The position numbers and the translations under genes were made by a program. The notes under the pieces are model-generated. The model was not told the origin of the DNA and ran no database searches. It saw only the letters and a list, made by a program, of their open reading frames with translations. Positions 15,800 through 25,074 of a stretch of DNA of 64,000 nucleotides are shown one piece after another; within the stretch, counting starts at the first letter, position 1, and each line of letters starts with the position of its first letter. This DNA comes from an uncultured Pseudomonadales bacterium. Its GTDB lineage: Bacteria > Pseudomonadota > Gammaproteobacteria > Pseudomonadales > Porticoccaceae. The DNA is taken from NCBI GenBank assembly GCA_943846685.1, contig OX044363.1, positions 1,344,001-1,408,000 of the forward strand, written 5' to 3'.

Positions 15800-17872
15800 C
15801 TAAAAATAGTGCTTTACCTCGGCCAGAACGCCTCGTCCTTCACCGACAAAGTAGCGATAGCTGCCAAAGGCAAAATCAGCGCGATCGGCAATGCGCTTAT
15901 CGCCAAGATTAGTTGCACGCAGTCGCAGATCCCACTGCTTAAAACTCTGCCGCAAACTCAGGTTAAGTACATTGTGGCCGGGATATTGGTGGTTATTGGC
16001 GGCATCGAGAAAATAGCGGCCAAGATACAGCCATTCAAGTTCGGCCGTAATTCGCTCAGAGGGCTGGTAACGCAGTTGCGCGCTGCCCTGATAGCGCGGG
16101 GCTGTGTCTATGTCATTGCCATTAACCGAGACGCCATTGAGCGGGCTGCTATTGCTGTAGAGGTGTTTGGCCCATGCGCCGGCTGTGGAAATTTGCCAGT
16201 CAGCATTGAGTTCATAGCCCAGTTGCCACTCTATTCCCCGGTGGCTGGTTTCTCCGTCGTTGACCAGAAAGCCATCGGAATCTTTGAGGATGACCTGCTG
16301 TTTATTCATACGATAAACATTGAGTTCGGCACTTAGGGCGTTTTTATAAAAGCGTAAACCGGCTTCAACACTTTTTAGCTGCACGGGTTTGATAGGGTTG
16401 ATCTGCTGCTCTCGCTGAAGGCGATACAGTTCGTTGATCTGGGGCGCGCGGTAGGCTGTGGCTACGCGGCTATAGGCTGATAGTACAGGGTTAATCTGGT
16501 AGTTAATGCCCAGGTGAAAGTTGTAGTTATCGTTGCTGTCGGCGCGATCGGCCGGGCGAAAATAACGACAGCTACCGTCACTTGAATTACAGGCACTGCC
16601 ATCGTCTTTGCTGGTGCCGGCAAGCATATTATTTTGGTAGTCATAGTTAATGTATTCAATCCGCACACCGGCTTCAGCAGTCAACTTCGAGCTAACGGCT
16701 GATTCCAGATTGGCAAAGGCGGCGAGCTGTTGGCTATCCACTTCAAAGTCATAATGCTGGCCCTGATAGCGGACATTATCGGCACTGCCAAGGGCGTTGG
16801 CCTGAAATTCCTCGACCCACATACTGGCCCATTCAATATCCGCACCGAGCCAGAGGCTGGTGTCAGCATTTAAATACTGTTTATGGCTAGACTGAATACC
16901 GGCACTGGTCTGGCCATTTTTCTCTTCGGCCTGTCCGGGCAGATAGTGCTGTAAAAAAGTCATGCTGCTATGGCGCAGATAGGGGGTTATTTGCCATTCG
17001 CTCGAATTACTATCGTTGCCAGAATTACTATTGGAGAAACGACTAGACAGCCTAAATGCCTGTGCATCTCTAAAGGCTTCCGGATTGGGGTTGGTTTTCC
17101 ATACTTGCGGATCGCGGTAGGCATTTTCACCGCGAATAAAACCGGCGGTTTCCTGATTTAGATTAACCGCAGAGAAGTGGGTATCGCTGCTGATCTCAGT
17201 ACCAGTCCACTGATGTTTTAGGGAGAGTTTTTGTTGATCAAAACCAGAGTCGTCTTTAAAGCCTGCATCTTTTACCCCGTTGGCTGCGATCTGCCACTGC
17301 TGCTGATTCCAGCCGAGTTTAATACGGTTGTAATCGTTGCTGGCGGTTTCAAGGGAGAGATAGTTGCGGTCGATCTGTGGTGAAAGACTATTGATCACAC
17401 CGTGCAGGGCATTGGAGCCATAAAAGACTGTGCCCGGCCCGCGCCAGACTTCAAGTCCGGCGGCTTGCTCGCTGTTGACTTCAAATAGCTGGTTAACATT
17501 ACACATGCCGGTGGGACGAATCGGTAGGCCATCTTCACTGGTCTGGATCTCACCGCAGCTGCCAGCGCCGGTAAACACTGGCGAGCGTACGGCGGCAAGC
17601 AGTTCCTGTCCATTGCCACGGCTCAGCCAGACCCCGGGAAGGCGGGCGGTTGCCTGACTGATATGCACATGACCCATAAGCTGCAAGTCTGCACCATTAA
17701 CCTGCCCAACAGCGCCTATAAGCTTATCCATAGTCTGACCGTCGCGGCGACCGGTCACTACAATGGTCTCGAGTTTGCGCTCGCTTAGGGTTGTCTCTGC
17801 ATAGGTTTGAGTGGCAGAGAAAGTGCTTAGCAGTAATGCTGAGCCAAATAGTAGTTGGGCCTTTACCTTCAT
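15800..17872 (-). CDS. TonB-dependent outer-membrane receptor
   Basis: This 690-residue receptor has a signal peptide (cleaved after TYA), a TonB-box-like LETIVVTGRR near residue 35, a plug domain with LPGVWLSRGNGQE and GLEVWRGPGTVFYGSNALHGVIN, and a beta-barrel ending in the aromatic YF. It imports a scarce ligand, such as a siderophore, vitamin B12 or glycan, using TonB energy. An unusual feature is two cysteine-containing loops (SCGE/GMCNVN in the plug; CNSSDGSC in the barrel). No ligand can be named from context. Upstream, three phased 10-bp repeats may be regulatory. Confidence 0.93.
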   Translation of the reverse strand: MKVKAQLLFGSALLLSTFSATQTYAETTLSERKLETIVVTGRRDGQTMDKLIGAVGQVNGADLQLMGHVHISQATARLPGVWLSRGNGQELLAAVRSPVFTGAGSCGEIQTSEDGLPIRPTGMCNVNQLFEVNSEQAAGLEVWRGPGTVFYGSNALHGVINSLSPQIDRNYLSLETASNDYNRIKLGWNQQQWQIAANGVKDAGFKDDSGFDQQKLSLKHQWTGTEISSDTHFSAVNLNQETAGFIRGENAYRDPQVWKTNPNPEAFRDAQAFRLSSRFSNSNSGNDSNSSEWQITPYLRHSSMTFLQHYLPGQAEEKNGQTSAGIQSSHKQYLNADTSLWLGADIEWASMWVEEFQANALGSADNVRYQGQHYDFEVDSQQLAAFANLESAVSSKLTAEAGVRIEYINYDYQNNMLAGTSKDDGSACNSSDGSCRYFRPADRADSNDNYNFHLGINYQINPVLSAYSRVATAYRAPQINELYRLQREQQINPIKPVQLKSVEAGLRFYKNALSAELNVYRMNKQQVILKDSDGFLVNDGETSHRGIEWQLGYELNADWQISTAGAWAKHLYSNSSPLNGVSVNGNDIDTAPRYQGSAQLRYQPSERITAELEWLYLGRYFLDAANNHQYPGHNVLNLSLRQSFKQWDLRLRATNLGDKRIADRADFAFGSYRYFVGEGRGVLAEVKHYF

Positions 17873-17906
17873 AAAACGCTTCTTTTGAGTAATTCTTGAT
17901 TAACCC

Positions 17907-17912
17907 ATTATA
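17907..17912 (-). promoter_or_regulatory. Candidate -10 box of the TonB-receptor promoter
   Basis: Read on the minus strand this is a consensus TATAAT 35 bases before the receptor start codon. No good -35 box is found 17 bases upstream, which would fit an activator-dependent promoter. Three direct 10-bp repeats lie 38-73 bases upstream of it. Confidence 0.5.
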
Positions 17913-17950
17913 GACAGCTTTTTTGGGTTTTGGCTGTAGAGCTATTTGAC

Positions 17951-17980
17951 CTCTTTTAACCTCCTTTAACCTCCTTTAAC
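17951..17980. repeat. Three direct 10-bp repeats upstream of divergent genes
   Basis: Three consecutive units of CTCYTTTAAC (minus strand GGTTAAAGGA) sit at a 10-base period, that is, on one face of the helix. They lie between the TonB receptor (minus strand) and a DUF6482-type gene (plus strand), in the place expected for an activator. Confidence 0.6.
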
Positions 17981-18052
17981 CCAATTTAATCTATTCAGCG
18001 TATTGATTGGTAACTGGAGATTGGCTTCAGAAAATAGATAAGGGTTTGAGCT

Positions 18053-18358
18053 TTGACCATAGCAATATCCAAGCTAGAAAAGTATTTCGTGGTGGAGAAA
18101 CTGGTTTTTCACTCTGTGGATTTAAGCCTCTATCAGGCTTCGGCGTTTATCGATGGGCAGGAGCATTTTATTACCGATAATAAAGGCGCGCTGTTGCGCT
18201 CCAGAAGCCTAGTTGAATTACAGAAGCAGTTGCGTGAGGTCTCAGCCAATGAATCCGTGCTGCGGCACACCAGCGCCTATGATGAAATGATTGGCGGCGC
18301 TGATAAACCAGCGACTAATGCTCTTGAAGTCCCGCTGACAGATAACCAACTTTACTGA
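18053..18358 (+). CDS. DUF6482-like small cytoplasmic protein
   Basis: This 101-residue protein starts with TTG 18053. It has alternating strands (VEKLVFHSVDLSLYQASAFIDGQEHFITDNKGALLRSRSLVELQKQLRE) and then RHTSAYDEMIGG. The SAYDEM motif and length recall the DUF6482 family of pseudomonads, whose function is unknown. No signal or membrane segment is present. It is followed after 78 bases by a small membrane protein. Confidence 0.65.
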   Translation: MTIAISKLEKYFVVEKLVFHSVDLSLYQASAFIDGQEHFITDNKGALLRSRSLVELQKQLREVSANESVLRHTSAYDEMIGGADKPATNALEVPLTDNQLY

Positions 18359-18436
18359 GTAATGTTATTATTGCAGGGTGATTTTTTCCGGCTCTGGCTG
18401 CAGGGTCTTTTATTTTTATTCTAGAGAGTTTTTACA

Positions 18437-18625
18437 ATGCCCTTTTTTCTTGTTCCGCTATTAGTGATCGGCGGTTTGTTTTTGATTTTATACACCATTG
18501 ATCTGGCCAAGAGGGTCAAAAAGATGGAGGCGCAATTTGCTGAGTTTAGAAAGCAGACTCACAAGGTAATTGCCGCCCATAAAGAGCAGATTGAACTATT
18601 GCGAAGTGATAATACAGCGGACTAG
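18437..18625 (+). CDS. Small single-pass membrane protein with coiled coil
   Basis: This 62-residue protein has one N-terminal helix (FFLVPLLVIGGLFLILYTI) followed by a charged amphipathic segment (DLAKRVKKMEAQFAEFRKQTHKVIAAHKEQIELLR) likely to form a short coiled coil in the cytoplasm. I do not recognise a family. It ends just before a 12-bp inverted repeat that may terminate it. Confidence 0.6.
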   Translation: MPFFLVPLLVIGGLFLILYTIDLAKRVKKMEAQFAEFRKQTHKVIAAHKEQIELLRSDNTAD

Positions 18626-18630
18626 AACCA

Positions 18631-18668
18631 TCGCAGAGTGGAAAAAATTTTGATTATCCACTCTGCGA
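18631..18668. terminator. Inverted repeat between convergent genes, probable bidirectional terminator
   Basis: The arms TCGCAGAGTGGA (18631-18642) and TCCACTCTGCGA (18657-18668) form a perfect 12-bp stem between the stop of the small membrane protein and the convergent beta-propeller gene. The T-run on the plus strand is weak and lies about ten bases downstream (GTTTTT), so it is less certain than the other terminators. Confidence 0.6.
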
Positions 18669-18687
18669 AGATTAGTTTTTAAACTGT

Positions 18688-20784
18688 TTATAAAGGCCCG
18701 TTCTGTTCAGTCGGGTTACTCTGGATTTCAGACCACAGCGCAGAATAGACTGAGCTGCCATTGATAAAGTAGACCGCATCGCCATCGAATACAGAACGCT
18801 GCAAGCTATTCCACCATTGAGACTTGGCACTGATATGCCCGACCTCAATAATCGAGCTAAGCTCCGGTGTATCTTTGCTGTCGATCTCAAATAGATAGAG
18901 TCGATCCTCTTCCGTATAGCCTTCGCTCTCATCGTATAAGCCCAGTGATAGAGGAATAGAGAATCGGTCTGTGCTTTCACTGATCGGCTGATAGGTAAAG
19001 GCGTGATGGTTGTAGCGTGCTTCAGAGTGACTCCAGGAAGCCTCGGGTGCCAGAGTAACGGTGCCGAGAGAGATGGGATCATTAATCAAGGCGACATTAA
19101 ACAGCTCTAGTTTTACCGCACGGTTTTCATCCTGGCCGAGACCCAGCAATAAATCGCTGCTAACCGGATGCAGGAAATCCGAGAAGCCGGGAACACTGAG
19201 CTCGCCGGCAATTAGTGGATCTGTTGCATTGGAGAGGTCGAGTACATACAGCGGGTCGGTGCGCTCAAAGGTTACCAGATAGAGCGTATCGCCAAGGAAA
19301 CGCACACCATAGAGGTCTTCATTGGGCTTGCCGATTTCAGCGGGGCGCTCTGCATTGGGCAGTGTTGCCACTACATTGAGCTCCGCTGCTGTGGCTGATT
19401 GTTTTAATACAAACAGTTGATGGTCGAGTCGATCACTGGAATCATCTGTAAATTCTGTGGTCACCAGACGCAGATGGTCGGCATATTCATTAATGCGGAA
19501 ATCACTGCTGCTGCCATTGATCGTTCCTTGAACAACGCCGGAACCTGAATAGCTGATTTCTTCGCCTGCCATTTCACCAATAGTATATTTATGAACAAAG
19601 GTTCGAGCCTCTGAATTGCTGTACTCCGCCTGAGTCAGGTAGATGGCATTTTCCGATACATAGACACCGGAAGTCGGTTCCATATAACAAACCGCCTGGC
19701 TTACCACCGGCTGTCCATCGGTTGATGGCCCCAGATCGATAGCGATAAGTAATGTCATGGTCGGAGTGTAGGAGGCGCTTGGCGAGCTGCTGTGCTCTGA
19801 GTCGGCAATACTGCAATCAGTGGCTGTCAACAATGGGCTTTCGCTGCCATTAATCGATACCTTGGGCAATATATCTTCAATACTTAGGGCATCCAGAGTT
19901 GCTGTATTTTCGGCGGCCATCTCGTCGTCGCTAGGGTAGTAGTGCAAACCCTCTGCTCTGGGGGTATGACGGGCGACCAGATAGACGGTATCGCCTTTTT
20001 TGCGGCTGCTGATAAAGCCGCCTTCAATCTCAATCTGCCAGTCGAGGGTTGGATTGGCAGTGTCACTAATATCGTAAACCGCTAGGCCAGTGCTTTGACC
20101 CTGCCAGGTGCGCGGGCTGATAAAAGCATCACCGTAGAGTCCCCACCAGCCGGAGCTATTAATAGAGACTAGCTGTGAGTTATCAATATACAGCCCTTCG
20201 ATACTGCGGTTGCTATCGACGGCAATGCTGCCAACCTGAGTGGCACCAGCTTGCTCGGGGTCTGTGGCGAGAATACGAATGCTGTGCTCTTCGCTCTCCA
20301 TTGCACCATCTTCAGGGATCATAATCGCATCATTGGCAATCATTACATCGTCTTCAAGGACAATAAAGCAGCAATCCATACTGCGGCTAGGGGCGATAAA
20401 CAGATGTGAGCCATCGTATTTGACGGCGTCGTGTTCATCGATACCTCTCTCAAGGGTATAGGTTGTGGTAAAACTTCTTGAGCTGGCGCTATCGCCGCTG
20501 GCTTCAGCTAACGGTGCCTGAACTGCTCCATCGTCGACGGCGACTAGATCTGTCGCTGCAATGGTCTGAGTAAACCCCTGTCGAAAGGAATTCACTAATT
20601 GCTCCTGGGTTTCTACTGGGACTAACAATCCGCTAGCAACAGGTTCATCTACTGGGTTTGGTGTTGGTGCTGGTGCTGGTGCTGTGCTGTCACTGCCGCC
20701 ACCGCCGCCACAGGATGCCAGTGCGATTGATGCTGCTATTAGTGAATATTTCAAGATGCTCTGTAAGCTATGCCGCGATTGCAT
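18688..20784 (-). CDS. Secreted beta-propeller-domain lipoprotein
   Basis: This 698-residue protein has a lipoprotein signal (SIALASC, lipidated Cys25) followed by a glycine run and a proline-rich linker (APAPAPTPNP), then a long domain with repeated blade-like motifs such as YDGSHLFIAPS, DTVYLVARHTP, GDTLYLVTFERTDPLYVLDLSNATDP and GDAVYFINGSSVY. This matches the beta-propeller family PF09826, a predicted extracytoplasmic protein of unknown function. The start has GGGGAG upstream. The gene is monocistronic between convergent and divergent neighbours. Confidence 0.88.
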   Translation of the reverse strand: MQSRHSLQSILKYSLIAASIALASCGGGGGSDSTAPAPAPTPNPVDEPVASGLLVPVETQEQLVNSFRQGFTQTIAATDLVAVDDGAVQAPLAEASGDSASSRSFTTTYTLERGIDEHDAVKYDGSHLFIAPSRSMDCCFIVLEDDVMIANDAIMIPEDGAMESEEHSIRILATDPEQAGATQVGSIAVDSNRSIEGLYIDNSQLVSINSSGWWGLYGDAFISPRTWQGQSTGLAVYDISDTANPTLDWQIEIEGGFISSRKKGDTVYLVARHTPRAEGLHYYPSDDEMAAENTATLDALSIEDILPKVSINGSESPLLTATDCSIADSEHSSSPSASYTPTMTLLIAIDLGPSTDGQPVVSQAVCYMEPTSGVYVSENAIYLTQAEYSNSEARTFVHKYTIGEMAGEEISYSGSGVVQGTINGSSSDFRINEYADHLRLVTTEFTDDSSDRLDHQLFVLKQSATAAELNVVATLPNAERPAEIGKPNEDLYGVRFLGDTLYLVTFERTDPLYVLDLSNATDPLIAGELSVPGFSDFLHPVSSDLLLGLGQDENRAVKLELFNVALINDPISLGTVTLAPEASWSHSEARYNHHAFTYQPISESTDRFSIPLSLGLYDESEGYTEEDRLYLFEIDSKDTPELSSIIEVGHISAKSQWWNSLQRSVFDGDAVYFINGSSVYSALWSEIQSNPTEQNGPL

Positions 20785-21003
20785 GTGGGTTACTCCCCGG
20801 GGTGTTAGTATTATTTTATAGTTTTATTTGAGCTTATTATTGCTGATTATATGCGGTAATGCTATTTGACTTTTAATAGGCCTGAGATGGCTTTTACAGG
20901 GGTTGCTTTGACAATTGATCGGTAACTAAGGTTAAAACGTACTACAAGTATAATAAAGCGCGCTACTAGATCAGCTCGCCAAAATAATAAAAGTACAAAA
21001 ACT

Positions 21004-22870
21004 ATGAATCGCATTCTGATAACTATGGTCTTTCTGTCGATAGCTTCCTGTGCGCTGTTTGCGCCCCAGGAACCTGTTATTGAGCTGCTTAATAAGCATA
21101 AGATCGCTACTAACAGTGGCACCGTTCAAGGCCAGTTTGCTAGCTACAATAACGATTCCAGCCCGGCCTCCACTGTGGTTAGTTGGCGCGATATTCCCTA
21201 TGCCCAGCCGCCGGTTGGCGAGCTGCGCTGGCGAGCACCGCGGGCACTGCAAACCCCAGAGGCGTTAATTGAAGCCAAAGGTGATATAGCCTGTGTGCAG
21301 CCGGCCGCTGAATACGGTGGTGCAAGTGCCGCTAATGGCGAGTCGGTGGTTGGTACTGAGGATTGCCTGTATCTGGATATCAGTGCGCCAGAGGATTTTA
21401 ATAAAACCAATTACCCGGTAATGTTTTGGATACATGGCGGCGGGAATACCACCGGCACCAAGAACTACTATGACTTTACCAAACTGGTAGAGAGCCAGAA
21501 GGTTATCGTGGTAACCATTAACTATCGTCTCGGTGCGCTCGGTTGGTTTACCCATCCGGCCATTCAGGGGTTGCAGGCTGGAGTGGATGGATTAGATGGC
21601 TTAGACAGTACATCCAATTTCGGCACCCTAGATATTATTCAGGCACTGCAGTGGGTGCAGGACAATATTGCCCAGTTTGGTGGTGATGCTAACAATGTGA
21701 CTATTTTTGGTGAGTCGGCCGGTGGCCATAATGTCTATACTATGCTCGCTTCACCTCTTGCCAAGGGGCTGTTTCATAAAGCGATTGCCCAGTCCGGTTA
21801 CACCATTAGCAATAGTCTGGCAAATGCTTACAACGACAAAGCGACCAATAGCTATGTGACTAAGGGTTCATGGCAGGTGGTTGAGGATCTGCTGGTTAAG
21901 CAGCAGGGCAGCAGTCAGCAGTCCTACTCGACAGAGGAACTGCGCCGACTGCTCAAATATGCCGATGCCCGGGAGTTTATCGGTCTCTATAACCGCGGCG
22001 ATAAGATTGACTATATTCCCCTGACCACGGCGGACGGTATTGTTATCCCTCAAGAGGGGTTGTTGGCGGCATTGGCTGACCCCCAGTACGCAAAAGATAT
22101 TCCGGTGATCTCCGGGGCCAATAAAGATGAGGTAACCCTGTGGTTGGGGCTGCACCGTTACTTTATCGATGTCGGCTATCCATTGACCAAGTTATTGCCG
22201 CCGCGAATGACTATAAAAGACCCCGAAGCTCTACAGCTTTTGGGTTCGGGTTAGATCTCAGGCCTGGAAGGCGCGGGGGGTGGATGAGCCGCTGGATGCA
22301 CTGGAACTTGCAGGCTACGACAATCTCTATGCCTATAGATTCGACTGGGATGATCAGGTGAAATCATTCTTTGCCGATTTCCCAAATATTATTGGCGCTG
22401 CCCATGGCACCGATATTTCGTTTGTCACTGGTGATTTTAAGTATGGCCCTATCACTTCCTATATCTACCCTGAAGGGGCAGAGCGCGACCAGATGCAGCG
22501 TACGATAATGAATATCTGGGGAGATTTTTCCCAGTCTGCAACCCCTGATAAATCCCTGCCTTTCCGGTGGCAGGCTTACAACAGTGCGGATAAAGCTTAT
22601 GTGCATCTCGACAAGGATGAGTTTCTGGCGCTGGATTTTGAAACTCAATCACTGGATAGTCTGTTGGAACGAGTTGTCGCGAATAATGCTGCCAGTCATG
22701 CAGAGAAATGTATTCTAGTCTGGGAGACATTGATTAATATCGGCGATGCGGATATTCCCCGCTATAAAGCTTGGAACAATGGGCAATGTGCGAAGTTTGA
22801 TGCCCGTGCCGAGCAGGATAAGATTGCCGCCGAGCTAATCCGCCAATACGGGACTTCATCCGTACTATAA
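21004..22870 (+). pseudogene. Type-B carboxylesterase lipoprotein, split by a frameshift
   Basis: A single ~620-codon carboxylesterase (PF00135) is split into 21004-22254 and a second frame ending at 22870. The first part has a lipoprotein signal (SIASC), the oxyanion loop FWIHGGGNTTG, the nucleophile GESAGG near residue 238 and the acid in ANKDEVTLW. The second part begins in frame with RSQAWKARGVDEPLDAL and holds the catalytic histidine region AAHGTDISFV. A one-base shift near 22225-22240 reconnects them (the second frame reads YSFWVRVRSQAWKARG there). The truncated product would lack its histidine and be inactive. Confidence 0.88.
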
Positions 22871-22891
22871 ATTGCCTGCAGGGGACTTAAA

Positions 22892-23338
22892 GTGAATCAG
22901 ATCGCGACAAAAGATACCGGCATAGCCAACCGCCTACTGAACTGGTTTGAGTTTCCCGCCAGTCGAATAAAAACCTTTTTTCTGATTCTGCTCAGTGTGT
23001 TTTTTACCTATGCGGGTATAGATCATCTAGTCTCTCCAGATTTCTATGTCAGCATTATGCCGCCGTGGATTCCGGCCCATTTGGAGTTGGTCTATCTCAG
23101 CGGTGTATTTGAAGTGATGGGCGGTGTCGGGGTGCTAATCCCACGCTTTCGCGCCTTTGCTGGCGCTGGGCTGGTAGCACTGTTGATTGCAGTTTATCCG
23201 GCCAATCTGCATATGGCTTTTAACCCCCATCTCTTTCCTGATATTCCGGTGGTGGCGCTGTATATTCGACTGGCACTGCAGTTTTTGGCTTTCTACTGGG
23301 CTTATACGGTAACCAGGCCAGACTCTACACTCAGCTAA
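22892..23338 (+). CDS. DoxX-family membrane protein
   Basis: This 148-residue inner-membrane protein starts with GTG 22892, 21 bases after the esterase stop. Four helices are visible, with the DoxX-like features TYAGIDHLVSPDFYVSIMPPWIP, YLSGVFEVMGGVGVLIP and YPANLHMAFNPH. DoxX proteins are linked to quinone, thiosulfate or redox metabolism, but this subgroup has no assigned substrate. It is followed by a radical SAM gene on the same strand. Confidence 0.83.
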   Translation: MNQIATKDTGIANRLLNWFEFPASRIKTFFLILLSVFFTYAGIDHLVSPDFYVSIMPPWIPAHLELVYLSGVFEVMGGVGVLIPRFRAFAGAGLVALLIAVYPANLHMAFNPHLFPDIPVVALYIRLALQFLAFYWAYTVTRPDSTLS

Positions 23339-23424
23339 CCCAAACTAAGCAGTTGTTGGCCACAGGGTTAATATCTTATGATTGGGCTGAAATCAGCGAT
23401 CTAATCTTCCGTGCCGAGTTAACC

Positions 23425-24366
23425 ATGAGTTTTGATCTACCAGCCAGCAAATTTTCTGACCCGCTTATTACCTCTGATGGTTCCACCAGAGCCAGTGTGG
23501 CACTTAATCAATTGCAGACCCTTTGGTTTAATACCGGCACCCTCTGTAATCTCGCCTGTACCAATTGCTATATAGAATCTACCCCAACCAATGATCGCCT
23601 CGAATATATTCGCCTTGGCGAGGTGCAGCAGTTTCTCGATGAAATACAGAGCCAGAACCTGGGCACCAAGGAAATAGGCCTTACCGGCGGTGAGCCGTTT
23701 ATGAACCCGGATATTATTCCGATTATGGGGGCTATATTGCGCCGTGGCTTTCAGCTGTTGGTGCTGACCAATGCTATGCGTCCCATGGCCAAGCTTGCTG
23801 ATCAGCTGCTAAAGCTGCAAGAGCTCTATCCCCAGCAGCTAACAATTCGTGTCTCTGTGGATCACTACCGTCCTGAATTGCATGAGGAGGAGCGCGGTGC
23901 CCGCTCATGGCAGCCCATGCTTGATGGACTCTGCTGGCTATCCAATAATGGCTTTAATCTCGATGTGGCAGGGCGCACGCTGTGGGGCGGCGACGAGCAG
24001 AGTTTAAGGGACGGCTTTGCGGCGCTGTTTAAGCACAACAATATAGCGATAGATGCGCTGGATAAAAAACAGCTAGTGCTATTTCCCGAGATGGCCGAAG
24101 GCAAGCCGGTGCCTGAAATCACCACTGCCTGTTGGGGTATTCTCGATGTGGATCCAAATGCGATGATGTGCGCCTCATCGCGAATGGTGGTTAAGCGCAA
24201 AGGGGAATCTGCTCCCAGTGTTATGGCCTGTACTCTGCTAGCTTACGACCAGCAGTTTAATCTGGGAAGCACCCTTGCTGAGGCTTCGAAGACTGTGCAG
24301 CTTAACCATCCTCACTGTGCGGCATTCTGTGTGCTTGGGGGTGGCAGTTGTTCTGTTGAGGGCTAA
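23425..24366 (+). CDS. Radical SAM protein
   Basis: The CNLACTNC motif (Cys41, Cys45, Cys48 from the start used) binds the radical SAM [4Fe-4S] cluster, and LTGGEPFMNPDI is the SAM-binding GGE motif. The C-terminus has more cysteines (TACWGI, MMCASS, VMAC, HPHCAAFCVLGGGSC) that may hold a second cluster, as in SPASM-type enzymes. I chose ATG 23425; the frame is open 72 bases further upstream. It converges with two arsenosugar-type glycosyltransferase genes, and homologues often sit next to such genes. The substrate is unknown. Confidence 0.88.
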   Translation: MSFDLPASKFSDPLITSDGSTRASVALNQLQTLWFNTGTLCNLACTNCYIESTPTNDRLEYIRLGEVQQFLDEIQSQNLGTKEIGLTGGEPFMNPDIIPIMGAILRRGFQLLVLTNAMRPMAKLADQLLKLQELYPQQLTIRVSVDHYRPELHEEERGARSWQPMLDGLCWLSNNGFNLDVAGRTLWGGDEQSLRDGFAALFKHNNIAIDALDKKQLVLFPEMAEGKPVPEITTACWGILDVDPNAMMCASSRMVVKRKGESAPSVMACTLLAYDQQFNLGSTLAEASKTVQLNHPHCAAFCVLGGGSCSVEG

Positions 24367-24397
24367 ATGTAGACTCAATTTTAATTTAAAGTAAATT

Positions 24398-25074
24398 CTA
24401 CTTAAGTTCTCTAACAATATAATCTATAAGTATTTTCTGTCCGTTATTTCTAAAGTTTTTCGCCGGTAGCTCACGCTGTAATGCGCTTATATCCTCAATG
24501 GTATCCACATCGGTTATCGGTTCTAAAATGGCTGCTTTGGAGGGTAGTTGAGCGAGTAGCTGCTCCGCAGTATCCGCCGCACTGTAAGTGATATTCGTCC
24601 AGATATCTCTGCTAATGGGCGCTCTGCCAGCCAATAAATAATAACCCCCATCCACTGCGGGGCCCAGTGAAAACCTATTGCTCTGCAGAGCTTCAATGGC
24701 ATTGTTCAGATGCCTTGATGAGAGTTGCGGCGAATCGGCGCCGATTAGAATAACCCGCTGATAATTAGCCAGCAGTCTCTGGTAGATATGATGCTGACGT
24801 TCACCAAGACCGCCTTCGCCGGTATATAGAGCTTCAAAGCTCTGCCATAGACTATGGGTTAGTCCTTCCTCTTCACCCACCGCCCAAAAAGGCACAATAT
24901 CCAGTGTTTTCGAGCTGTTTCCAGAGTTTCTTGAATAGCCTCTGTACACAGTTTATAAAATTGTTCCGCAACAGCTGTGCCTATACTTGCCGCTAGGCGG
25001 GTTTTGACCGGCGATAGTCCTGGGGTTTTAACAAAGACCGCTATGGCAGTAGAGTTTAGGGCGTCGCTACTCAT
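24398..25074 (-). pseudogene. TIGR04282-type glycosyltransferase (DUF2064), one-base frameshift
   Basis: The N-terminal part (ATG 25074: STAIAVFVKTPGLSPVKTRLA, AVAEQFYKLCTEAIQETLE) and the C-terminal part (VPFWAVGEEEGL, ILIGADSPQLSSRHL, SLGPAVDGGYYLLAGR, PITDVDTIEDI) belong to one ~225-residue protein. They are in different frames. Adding one T to the TTTT run at 24907-24910 restores ARKTLDIVPFWAV, so a homopolymer deletion, real or technical, explains the break. The family is linked to arsenosugar biosynthesis clusters. The start overlaps the stop of the TIGR04283 gene by eight bases. Confidence 0.87.

Noticed and set aside
15809..16336. A 175-codon plus-strand frame opposite the TonB receptor.
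   Set aside because: It is a shadow of the receptor gene, which has a clear signal, plug and barrel.
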